A stretch of DNA of 64,000 bases from Endothia cerciana. Lineage: Eukaryota; Ascomycota; Sordariomycetes; Diaporthales; Cryphonectriaceae. The notes under the pieces are model-generated. The model did not search any database, had not been told where the DNA came from, and saw only the letters and a program-made list of their open reading frames with translations. The stretch's first letter is position 1. Each line of letters opens with the position of its first letter. The stretch covers positions 124,001 through 188,000 of the forward strand of contig JALRMH010000026.1 in assembly GCA_026119935.1 (NCBI GenBank), read 5' to 3'. This document shows positions 44,882 through 54,549 of the stretch, piece after piece. A program made the position numbers and the translations under genes.

Positions 44882-47800
44882 ATGTTGCTCGTCCACCAGA
44901 CCGGCAGCAGTTTGAAGATAGGCGAGGTCGTACGCTACACCGTGACGTACACACCGTCACAAGACCGCATACTGCCCTCTCCCGAGTGTCTATACCTGCG
45001 TATCAAGAACAGTTCTGCGATTGCGTTCCGAGCTGCCTTCGTACACGGCCCCTACAATCTCTCAGTGGCCGCCTGGCCCGCGACCTTCAACCCCAACGAG
45101 AGGTTCGTCGAAGATGCCCCCGCCTATGGTGTGCCCGAGTTTGAGCCCATGCTCAAGGCTGGCGGCTCGTGGACTTGCCGCCTGGTCGTTCCCGAGCACA
45201 TCAGGCAGAGTGCGGGCACGGGGCGCTCGGGGGGGCACTTCGGAAATGGGCCGGAACACGACGAGGAGAGCGTGTCGTGGATAATAGAGGTTGCGTCTCA
45301 GGTCATATTTTCTACCTCGGCAGCAGTGCACTACGACCTACTGCTTGCAAGAGACGAGAAGTCGCTGAGCCTCTCCTCGAGCATACCGGTTGTGGGCAAC
45401 CAGGCCCAGGTTCCACAGGCCGGCCGGGTCAGCGACTTCCAGCAGAGTAAGGGCGCGAAGGAGGGCAAGCATGCGGCACCGATCAAAGGCGTCTTCTCTC
45501 GGGCGATACTTCTGAAAGTCGAAGACACTGCCAGCATGTGGAACACCCCTCAACTGCCTGGAATGGAGCAGTCGGCGGCAAACAGCGACGCCTCGACAGG
45601 CGCAGACGCGGAGGCTGTGCAGACAACCCAGGAGCCGAAAGACCCCGGACCTGAAGATGCAAAACCGATCAAGAAAAAGAAGATACACCTGGTCATTCTC
45701 ACCCACGGCCTACATAGTAACCTCGGATCCGACATGCTATACCTGAAAGAAAGCATCGACGCCGCGGCGAGGCAGGGCAGGATTGACGCCAAAACGAGGC
45801 GGAAAAAGGAGAGGGAAAGCCGCAATGAGGGCCCCGGAGGATCTGGCGAGCCATCTCATGAACCCACGGATGAAGAGGCTGATGATGATGACGATGACGG
45901 TGAAGTCATCGTCCGAGGCTTCTCTGGAAATGCTACGCGCACGGAAAGGGGTATCAAATATCTCGGCAAGCGGTTAGCTAGATACGTTCTGTCTATAACG
46001 TATCCAGACCAGCCATTCCTGCCAGCTGGAAAGGCAGCCCAAGAGGTGCTATCCCACGCTTTTAAGGGAGAGGCAACTGCTCAGAAGGACCAGGTTGGGA
46101 ACTCATCTCACAAGCACAGCTCAATCCAAAAGAAGGCTCTGGTCAGCGAGTCGAGGGCATACCGGATCGCCAGCATCAGCTTCGTTGCTCACTCTCTGGG
46201 TGGTCTAGTGCAGACGTACGCTGTCGCCTACATCCAGAAACACTCCCCACAATTCTTCGACCTAATCAAGCCCATCAACTTCATCGCACTTGCTTCCCCG
46301 TTCCTGGGTCTCAATCATGAAAACCCAATGTACGTCAAATTTGCCCTCGATTTCGGCCTCGTTGGTAGGACAGGACAGGATCTGGGCTTGACCTGGAGAG
46401 CACCGACAATCGCAAGGAACGGCTGGGGCGCGATTGTCAGCAATCTCGGCGAGAACGCACACAAAAAAGTCATGGGAGAACCACAGCCAGAGTCGAAGCC
46501 ACTGCTTCGCATACTTCCCACTGGTCCAGCTCACGTGGCCCTGAAAAAGTTCCGGAACAGGACGGTCTACTCCAATGTCGTGAACGACGGAATCGTACCG
46601 CTGCGAACCAGCTGTTTACTGTTCCTTGACTGGCAGGGGTTGGGCCGCGTTGAAAAAGCTCGTCGTGAAGCTGGACTCGTTGAGACAGTGGTTGGCTTTG
46701 GGTGGGCTGAACTCACCGGTACCAATGTGACCTCTCCACGGATTGGACCATGGAGCCCCAAAATTGGCAGTGAAACGAAGATTCCCTCCTCAGGCGCAAC
46801 AACCCCGATCGGTGGAGGTGACGACCACGACGTCCCTCAGCCGCCGACTGATGCTGTGATGGAAGACGACAGAGCGAGTCTGAGGCCCGTGACGAGTCAT
46901 ATCGCAGTGGATGATGATCCACCTCATCCGCAAAATACGGCGACTACTAGTAACAACAACCCCTTCTCGGGCTTCTTTGCATTCTTCAAGCCGAATTCTG
47001 ACCCCTCGAAACCTGCTCCGACACCTTCTGCGAAACAGCAGAAGATCTATCAGCGCAGCCAGACCTTGCCCCTCGAATGCGACGAATCAGAAACGACACA
47101 GCCATCACAGAGGTCGAAAGTAACGTCTGGCCATGAATTAGGCGAGGACTCAGATAGTGGTGTCTCGGCGCCCCCGAAAACAAGCTTCTTTGAGTCTGCA
47201 GGAGACCTGCTCAACCCAAAGCTGCCGTCGGTCGAGTTTTTAATCGACCCAGAATCGCGACCAAGAACGATCTTTCATGACCGTGTTTACCATCCTCAAG
47301 ACATCCCGCCGCCGCCGCTGAAAAAGCGACCCACGGCCCCCCCAACCACACGTAGGACGACCTTTAAGAGATCGACGTCCGCGTCTAGCCTCCGTGCGGA
47401 GAGCAGTATTCCCTCACCATATCCTCCGGCCCATCAAGATTCTCTGGCTTCAGCCAAAGATTACGACGACACCGCCAACACGAACCCGAACAAGGAGCCT
47501 GACGAGGTCGTTGACGGCTCGAATATGAAGGTGGAAGAGAAGATTGCCCGTGCCTACCATCGTGACCTTTCTTGGCGCAAGGTCTTGGTGAAGCTGGAGC
47601 CCGACGCGCATAACAACCTGATCTGTCGCCGCATGTTTGCGAACGCTTTCGGGTGGCCTGTGGTGAAGCACCTTGTTGACGCACATTTCAGCGACTCCGC
47701 AGTGGCTCGCTCGCGTAACGAGGACGAGCAGAGCACCGAGAGAGCCAAGGCCACCAACATATCCCCAGACAAGCACGGCAGCGAAACGACAGATCAGAGT

Positions 47801-48352
47801 AGAGCCACCCCTATTGCTGCGGAGTCGATACAAGGCGAGGTGAAGTCACTCACGCAGGCAGTGAGAACTCACGAGCACCGGCGTACGGAGAGTGAGGACC
47901 GCGAGGCCACGGATAGTGTCCCTGACCTCCCTTCCAACACCCCTGGCGGAGGGGACGTGGCACCTACCTCGCCTGGCCGAGCCTCTGACGGGCCTGACAG
48001 CATGTGCTGGAGTGACCGTGACTGGGCGGACAGCGCTGACGAGAGCGATAGCGATGTGCTGGCGTCCATCAGTGGCGACGAGAGCCGCCGAAAGGGGCAG
48101 GGACAGGCGACGGACGAAGCGAAGAAGGCTCCTGAACGCAGCACGAGCCCTCTGAGCGGTGCGTACTGGACAGAGAAGATCGTCGGAAAGGGTGCGATGA
48201 AGAGGCGGAGCAAGTCACCGAGCAACAGGCAGGAAGAAGGTCAGGCCGGGACGGCAACGATGGCAGCATCGCTTGCAAAGCCTTCGACATCTTCCGATTC
48301 GGCGTCGGGCGCCCCGGACGAACCGATTACCAAGCCTGATGATGTAGACTGA
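44882..48352 (+). CDS. Putative Rog1-like serine lipase/esterase (DUF676)
   Basis: Intronless, 1156 residues. The N-terminal 250 residues form the beta-rich region of the family (LLVHQTGSSLKIGEVVRYTV, PYNLSVAAWPATFNPNERF). The alpha/beta-hydrolase core has HLVILTHGLHSN (oxyanion side), VRGFSGNATRTERGIKYLG, and the nucleophile elbow FVAHSLGGLVQTYAVAY with Ser438. ALASPFLGLNHENPM follows, then VNDGIVPLRTSCL carrying the likely acidic residue. A long Ser/Glu-rich disordered C-terminus has Rog1-type motifs (LIDPESRPRTIFHDRVYHP, KIARAYHRDLSWRKVLVKLE, NNLICRRMFANAFGWPVVKH). In yeast Rog1 acts as a monoacylglycerol lipase. The acidic insertion EADDDDDDGE lies within the core. Complete gene. Confidence 0.9.
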   Translation: MLLVHQTGSSLKIGEVVRYTVTYTPSQDRILPSPECLYLRIKNSSAIAFRAAFVHGPYNLSVAAWPATFNPNERFVEDAPAYGVPEFEPMLKAGGSWTCRLVVPEHIRQSAGTGRSGGHFGNGPEHDEESVSWIIEVASQVIFSTSAAVHYDLLLARDEKSLSLSSSIPVVGNQAQVPQAGRVSDFQQSKGAKEGKHAAPIKGVFSRAILLKVEDTASMWNTPQLPGMEQSAANSDASTGADAEAVQTTQEPKDPGPEDAKPIKKKKIHLVILTHGLHSNLGSDMLYLKESIDAAARQGRIDAKTRRKKERESRNEGPGGSGEPSHEPTDEEADDDDDDGEVIVRGFSGNATRTERGIKYLGKRLARYVLSITYPDQPFLPAGKAAQEVLSHAFKGEATAQKDQVGNSSHKHSSIQKKALVSESRAYRIASISFVAHSLGGLVQTYAVAYIQKHSPQFFDLIKPINFIALASPFLGLNHENPMYVKFALDFGLVGRTGQDLGLTWRAPTIARNGWGAIVSNLGENAHKKVMGEPQPESKPLLRILPTGPAHVALKKFRNRTVYSNVVNDGIVPLRTSCLLFLDWQGLGRVEKARREAGLVETVVGFGWAELTGTNVTSPRIGPWSPKIGSETKIPSSGATTPIGGGDDHDVPQPPTDAVMEDDRASLRPVTSHIAVDDDPPHPQNTATTSNNNPFSGFFAFFKPNSDPSKPAPTPSAKQQKIYQRSQTLPLECDESETTQPSQRSKVTSGHELGEDSDSGVSAPPKTSFFESAGDLLNPKLPSVEFLIDPESRPRTIFHDRVYHPQDIPPPPLKKRPTAPPTTRRTTFKRSTSASSLRAESSIPSPYPPAHQDSLASAKDYDDTANTNPNKEPDEVVDGSNMKVEEKIARAYHRDLSWRKVLVKLEPDAHNNLICRRMFANAFGWPVVKHLVDAHFSDSAVARSRNEDEQSTERAKATNISPDKHGSETTDQSRATPIAAESIQGEVKSLTQAVRTHEHRRTESEDREATDSVPDLPSNTPGGGDVAPTSPGRASDGPDSMCWSDRDWADSADESDSDVLASISGDESRRKGQGQATDEAKKAPERSTSPLSGAYWTEKIVGKGAMKRRSKSPSNRQEEGQAGTATMAASLAKPSTSSDSASGAPDEPITKPDDVD

Positions 48353-49013
48353 TTCATAATGTAGACATTGCGTAGCATTGCAAGGGCGCAGCATGGCGTG
48401 GGAACGAGCAGGCAGGCGGGTTGTGGATTTGATACCGAATAGACGAATAGAAAAGCATCCGCAATGCATTTGTACAGAATCACGTTGGCCACATTTGCAG
48501 GAAGATCTTCGTCAGCCACGAGAAAGTGATGGCTCAATGCGGAGTTGTCTTACGGAGCTCCGTGCAGAAAAAACCTCGGACGTAACCGTAGAGGCTGCAT
48601 ACCTTGTTTATCTCACGATGGCCGGATCTAACGGCTGGTGGTGTTCTTGCTCTAGGCTAGGCCATGGCATCTGAGGCGCCCGCATGCCGACTACTTATGA
48701 CGTGCCCCCCCCCGTTCGCCCTCGCGCTCCCGAACCCGCCGCGCTGGGTGGCACCACTACAGTAATCCCGTCCGGACCGCCGTGGGTATTATGCAAGTGT
48801 CTCCAACGGTCGATTAACAAAAACAGAAAACATAATCTTCCCCGAAACAGCATGTCCAGCCCGTAGCGTACATGCGAATGCCGGGGCCGAACCGGAGAGA
48901 ACCAGTGGCGTACAATGCTACCTGCTCTGTTGCGAATGGCATGGCGGGAGGGGGCAGAGGCTCCGCGGTGCTGCCCTACATGGCCGGTGCTGTATCATAT
49001 TGCTTGTGAGATT

Positions 49014-49030
49014 GGGGGGGGGGGGGGGGG
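49014..49030. repeat. 17-nt poly(G) run
   Basis: The longest uninterrupted homopolymer of the window. Confidence 0.9.
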
Positions 49031-49796
49031 CCGCGAGTTTCCAGCACGTTCGTGTCTCTTCTGGCGTGCGCCTCCCTGTTAACCCTTGCAACCTGGTAGC
49101 CAGCATCATGTTGTGAGGTCGAACGCGTCAGGTGACGACGGCGCGTCCGTAGCGGCCCTCGGACGGCGTGCCCGGAGCCCGTATTGCGGCCGAGAGGGGG
49201 GTATTCATCTTTACTCTGCGGCTGCTGGCGGGCGCATGGCCGAGGTATTGATGCCCTCTGAATGCGCGCGGGTGTACTCGGCCTTGTGAGGCATGCCTAG
49301 TCTGTGTGCTCGCGACCAGCACCGGATAGGACCCATATCGGGGAAGAGGGCGAGACCCCTATCGGGTCCTGTGTGGACGCTGTCCACCTGCACCCGTGCG
49401 CTCCAACGTGGATACGGCAGCTGCTGAAGATGCGGCCGTTGCAGCGAGGCCGACGCGGTCGTCCGCCGTCCCGAGTATCAGAGGCGTAGTCCAGTCCCTC
49501 TAGGCCGTCAGTTGGGACATTGTCTGTTGCGCTGTCGGGTCAGAGGCCAGGCCAGTGCCGGCGAACATGAGCCGGATGATCCGTAGACTGGCCCTTCCTA
49601 CCGACTGTGGGTGGTGCATGGCCTCGAGGTCGAGCATGGGCTGGTGAGATTGATCCAGAATTTCTCTAATGCTGCGGAGGAGGGTTATTTGTCAGGGATT
49701 CTTGATATTCGAACAAGATATATCGAGACATTGTAAGTAGGGCTGCAGTATGGGGTTTGGAAGCTGAATAATGAACATCCACAGGTGTGTCGAAGA

Positions 49797-49826
49797 CCCC
49801 CCCCCCCCCCCAAGCATCAGCAGCAT

Positions 49827-49868
<42 letters not shown>
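49797..49868. repeat. Poly(C) run followed by (CAG)n array
   Basis: Fifteen C (49797-49811), a short linker, then CAGCAT/CAG units to 49868 with about 13 uninterrupted CAG at the end. Intergenic; the leucine or alanine runs it would encode are artefacts. Confidence 0.9.
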
Positions 49869-49870
<2 letters not shown>

Positions 49871-50283
49871 TAGTATATAAAATCCGGGGACAGGGGTGGC
49901 CCTGAAAGGTACAGGACAGGGGGGCCACCACTAATACGTACATGGCTTCTCGGGGTTTGCCGTGTCCGCCGCAACGGGGCCTTGGGAACGACGAGGTCAG
50001 CATCAAGCAGCAGCGTGACTCAAAAATACAAGATACATACAACCATACATACAGGTACATGCCTGAGGGTGCAGGAAGATGAAATTACCTCAACACCCAC
50101 CGAGGTTACAGAATATCCACGCACAACACCCAGCTGCACGGCACGGACATGGGGCGTCCCCCCTCCCCCCCCCCCCATGGGGAATCTCAGGACCATGGAG
50201 GAGATACAGGGCAGAGCACCCACGACGCCATTCGCGCCTGAGGGAGATGGGTCGAGAACCTGCTCTCGTACGCGCTATTGCCT

Positions 50284-50290
50284 TATATAA
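50284..50290 (+). promoter_or_regulatory. TATA box (TATATAA) of the Zn2Cys6 gene
   Basis: A consensus TATATAA, 118 bp before the proposed ATG at 50408, at a distance consistent with a short 5' leader. Confidence 0.5.
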
Positions 50291-50407
50291 GCCCGGGTCT
50301 GGCACACCTCCCCTTCGACGGTGAGACGACGACACTATCGCCTGTTATCTCATCTCGCTTTGTAAACCTTCCCAAGACCGAGGCAGTCCTCTGCGTGACC
50401 ACACGAT

Positions 50408-52827
50408 ATGAATTACACAAGGAAACGTGGGTCATCTTATGCTCTTCCTTCCCGTACCTCCTTGTCCTTGATCCCTCACTAACAACTCCCCAGGGGCCCT
50501 GCTGGCCTGCGACTTCTGCAGGCATAGGAAACGACGCTGTGATGGAAGGCAGCCGTGCTCTACATGTCGAGATGCCCAGGCCGACTGCGTGTACAAGGAG
50601 CTGCCTACCGATCGGTATGCTAACCTCCAGCGATGGGCTTCCTCCCTGGGCTCGCCACCCCCCCCCCCCTTTTGCTACCGCTGCTGACCCTCAAACCGTC
50701 ACAGTGTCGAGCCTTCCTCCTCTGCTCAGGGAGCGGTAGCTGAGCGTCTCAGCCGGATAGAGGCGTAAGTCCCCATCACTTGTTCACTACTTGCATGGGA
50801 TCAAGACAGAGTCGGGGTCGCATTCCCCGCCCCCGGATCCGTCCCAATCTTCATCTACACCGACTCTTCTTCTTGTTGTTGCATTCCCGCTTCAGCATGG
50901 TGGGATCGAGCTGACATCGCAAGGGCAGCCTGCTGGAGGAACAGGGACACAAGCTGAGCGAGGTACTGACGAGCCCCTCTACCACGTCATGGCCGTCTTT
51001 CCGCTCTTCCCCACGAGTATCTGCGGCCTCACCAGCCTCCGCGTCCAATAGGTCGACAGAAGGGGGCGACTTTGGTCTAGAAACACAATTTCTCATCCCC
51101 ACTGGCCACTCAGCGACCCTTACCTGGCTCCTATCAGTCCCGCCTATCCGATCTGTCCTAGGAGACTTCCCAAAGTCGTACTTCTATGAGCTCGAAGAAG
51201 ACACCGCTCTTCCACGGCCCCTGGACATCACCCAGCCGTCTCAGATCAACTGGCCAGCCCTGGAGCCGGACCGGCTCCGAGGGCTTGCTGACGCATATTT
51301 CGAGCAGGTAGCGGCCCATCTTACCCTTCTGAGCCGTCATAATCTCGAGAGGCTGCAGGATGAGGTGCTCCACAACGGCCCTTCCCATAATATTGAAACG
51401 GCGATATGCCTGTCTGTGTGGGCTCTTGGATGCATGGCAACCAACTCTGGCGTGGCCACCATACCAGAATCACCGACCGATCCGAGCCAGGACCTGGGCC
51501 TCACCTATTTCGCCATCGCCCTGAGGATCATCTTGTCAAAGTCAGTATGGGGCTTCACCACGAACCTCCGCACCTGTCAGGCTCTGGTCCTGGCGGGTGT
51601 GTACTTCTGTTATCTCGGGAGACCTTTACATGCTTGGAAGATGATGCACAATGCTGGACAGGGGTTGATCGAGAGACTCAACATGTAGGCCCCTCCCTCA
51701 CCAGTCCCCCGTCTGTCTGACATCAAGCTAAGGCGAAGGTGTTCAAAGCCAATTACAATCGGGCGACATTGAATATTTCGACGAAGACCATATCCGATTA
51801 TTCTGGGGCTGCTTCATCAAGGACTGGTTAGTATGATTCTTAGGCACCCCCACCCCTCCTTTAGGTACGAGGCTTTGGGATGCCCCCTCGTGCCACGTCG
51901 TTCCCTATCCTGACCACAACGAATACCTCCTTCTCCTTCGGTTCCTTCCCTTCTCCTGTCCCAGGCTACCAGCTTTTCACGCCCCCAGCCTGGACATGCT
52001 TCGTTCCCTCTTTACTGACACACTGTAGTGACTCCGCAGCCGAATTTGATGTGACGAGGACGGGCCTCGAGCCGTTTGGTGATAAGATGCGGCTCCCTCA
52101 GAGTACCGACATCAGCGAGTCCGAGAACCTCATATATTGGACAGCAGAGATGGCCATCCTGCGATTGGTCAACAGGATCATCGGCTCCCTCTACTCCCCC
52201 GATAATGTGGACATCACTCTTCTCGCAGAGCTTGGGCCGACACCGAACAATACCAGTCTCAGCCAACTGATAACCCTGAGCTCGGAACTGAACAGGCAGC
52301 TCGAGCAGTACTACAGCACCATCCCCGTCCAGCCGCCACTGACTGTCGACCCTCTATCGACCGACAAGAGGCGGAGGCTGAACCTACGAGCGTTATATGC
52401 CCGTCACCTCATACACAGACCCTTTGTCCTCTACGTCGCCCTACAGCCAGCGCTTCAGGCATCGCCCAACCCCCAGGCCTCGTCATCCAGGTCACCGACA
52501 CCCCAACACTCCCCTTACGTGATGCCGCGGATCATAATGGAGAAGTGTACCGTCTGCATCCAGTCGAGCGAGACGTACATCCGTAATGCGGTCGACCTCC
52601 TGGACAGGCGGGGCCCCTATCTGTGGTCCGTCGCCCAGGCCAGCGTGGCCTGTTTTGTGGTCCTGCTGATGGCCACCCGGTCACCTCACCTCCGGCCGTT
52701 CACACCCGAGCTCGACGCGCTGGCCTCGGTGCTGGCGCCCAAGATAAGGAAGTGGGCGACACCTGGCTCGTTGTTCAAGGCGTTGTTGGGGATCATGGAT
52801 ACGCTACTTGCAAGCCGGCCCCGCTGA
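50408..52827 (+). CDS. Zn2Cys6 fungal-specific transcription factor
   Basis: Six exons, 50408-50426, 50494-50614, 50705-50764, 50929-51684, 51749-51826 and 52029-52827, give 610 residues, and all phases agree. The 19-nt first exon gives MNYTRKR, joined to ALLACDFCRHRKRRCDG. The zinc cluster is CDFCRHRKRRC, GRQPC, STC and RDAQADC, six cysteines binding two Zn. A short coiled-coil-like helix follows (ERLSRIEALLEEQGHKLSE). The middle-homology region is present (LRGLADAYFEQVAAHLTLLS, LCLSVWALG-type helix, GGLTYFAIA-type, HAWKMMHNAGQGLIERL, DEDHIRLFWGCFIKD), ending with GPYLWSVAQASVACFVVLLM. Targets are unknown. Exon 5/6 joining was chosen so that FIKDCDSAAEFDV continues the domain. Its acceptor (CTGTAG) is good, though 202 bp is long. 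Nearest neighbours are unrelated, so no cluster is implied. Confidence 0.8.
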
Positions 52828-54549
52828 GATCGGGAAGGCGGCTGGGAGCATCCACTAAAAGCGCTCTATGCAGGACATAGAAGCGGATCGAGCCCCCATC
52901 ACTTGCACCATACATGTACAATATGACAGTCCCTCTCACCCCGTTGACCCGTCTACTCACTTCCCCATTCGTATAGACCTTTCATGCTAATTCAGCTTCC
53001 ACGTCCATAGGGGCTCGGTGCCTACAACCAGGCAGAAACGTGAAGATGACCGAACAGAGTTGTCGTGTACCATAGATGAACATGTCATATAGTCCGTCGG
53101 TCTGACATGTTCTGTGTAGTTGCAGTGCATACATCGCCACCACGACACACCCACACGGTGGAGTTGCGCCACCACTGGGGCAGAAAAAGCCTTGACACGT
53201 GGGTGTTGATATTTTCTTCTTCCTCTCTTCTTCCCCCTTTTCCTTTCTTTTTTTTTTATAGATCACATGGCCTAAAGCGCGAGTGTCCCATGCACCACGG
53301 TGATGAGTGCCGAAGCTGATGTTGTAGAAACTTCCAGTCCTGGTGCAGCCGCTAGCTAGTGGCGACAAGGGAGGACATGGGGGGATGCCGGACCACAACA
53401 GGCTTGTGGTGGCTGATGTCATGCGACAATGCAGTACCAACTCTTGACACTAGGGACAGACACAGCCATAATATTTTTTGCACATGCCCTTGAGCCCTTG
53501 CAGGTGGGCATGCCGAATCATAGCATGTCTGGTCTGGCTTTTGCGTTCTGTTATACATGCTGACAAATTCCAGCGGCCGTGGTTATCGGAAGGCATGTAG
53601 GGGAAGAAGAGGCCCTGGTGTCTCACGGTTCCCGACTCCCGGAGACAGGACCTTGGCATTGTCCCGGGGGGTGTCGACTGGCAACCCCTTTGGTGTCCCT
53701 CCTCTGTGGTGGGTGGCTATTTGAGTATGCGGCGCACCAAGGCATAAATTCCTGCAGGTCTGGAGTTGAGATGAAAAGTCCAGATGAGGCAGGCTGGACA
53801 GAGGAGGTAGGGCCGGTCACTTACAGGGCTGCTTATATAATGTGTTAGGGGGGCCTGAGCAGGGAGCCCCATGGCCTCTGTTTAGAGTTCCCGCGGCTCG
53901 GCTAGATTGCAGCTCCCGTGCTGCTTGGTGCTTGGGGTGCACTGGTGGTGCACTGGTGGAGTCCCCACTGTTGCCGGGTGTCGGGACCGGCTTGCCCAGT
54001 GGCAGGACTGGACCTGGGCCGTTGGCGCGCTGGGCACCGACCTCCCCCCTTCAATCCATCCCTGGTGGGGCATCGTCATGCAGTTCCCCGGCGTCCTGTC
54101 GCATCTGCCATCTGCCGTCTCCCACCTCCCATCTGGCCACAGCAGCAGCTTCGAGCACCCCGACACCTACCTACCTTGTGTGTGTGATCTGTATTGATAC
54201 TGGCCGTGACCGAGTCTCTCTCTCTCTCGTGAGGGAAGCGCAGCACCACCAGCACCACCGCCGCCGCCGCCGACGTTGCTTCAGACAACCCACAAGGTCC
54301 CTGCTTGTATTTCAGGAGGCGGGCAGCCTGACGGCGTCCTCACCCTTTCCGGATCCTCCTGACCTCGACTTGCCCTGCCCTGCCCTGCCCTGCCCTGCCC
54401 TGCCCTGCCTGGCCTCCTGCCGCCCCAGATCTATCGACGACAGAACCCCTCGCACAATAACACGAGCATATTGGTGCAGACCTCAGCCGCCTACACCCCC
54501 GCGAACGTTGGACGCCCCCCCTCCCTGCTTGTGATACCTCGTCGCCGAG
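52828..54549. other. Promoter and leader region of SEC1
   Basis: 1.7 kb. A TATATAA word at 53834-53840 lies about 710 bp before the ATG. Holds a T-rich tract (53217-53260) and a (TGCCC)n array (54371-54408). An open frame of 230 codons through here is compositionally repeat-driven and is not believed. Confidence 0.5.
54371..54408. repeat. (TGCCC)n pentanucleotide repeat
   Basis: About seven uninterrupted TGCCC units, 142 bp before the SEC1 ATG, probably within the 5' leader. Confidence 0.92.

Larger units (their letters stand above)
48353..50407. other. 2 kb gene-free region with homopolymers and a CAG array
   Basis: Contains a 17-G run (49014-49030), a 15-C run (49797-49811) and a CAG array (49820-49868). 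Open frames here are repeat-driven or random. The right end holds the TATA box of the Zn2Cys6 gene. Confidence 0.55.

Noticed and set aside
49820..49980. Poly-Ala/poly-Leu peptides on the minus strand
   Set aside because: Products of the CAG microsatellite read in different frames, with no gene context.
53842..54534. 230-codon open frame before SEC1
   Set aside because: Composition is dominated by TGCCC and CCACC repeats; position fits the SEC1 promoter and leader.
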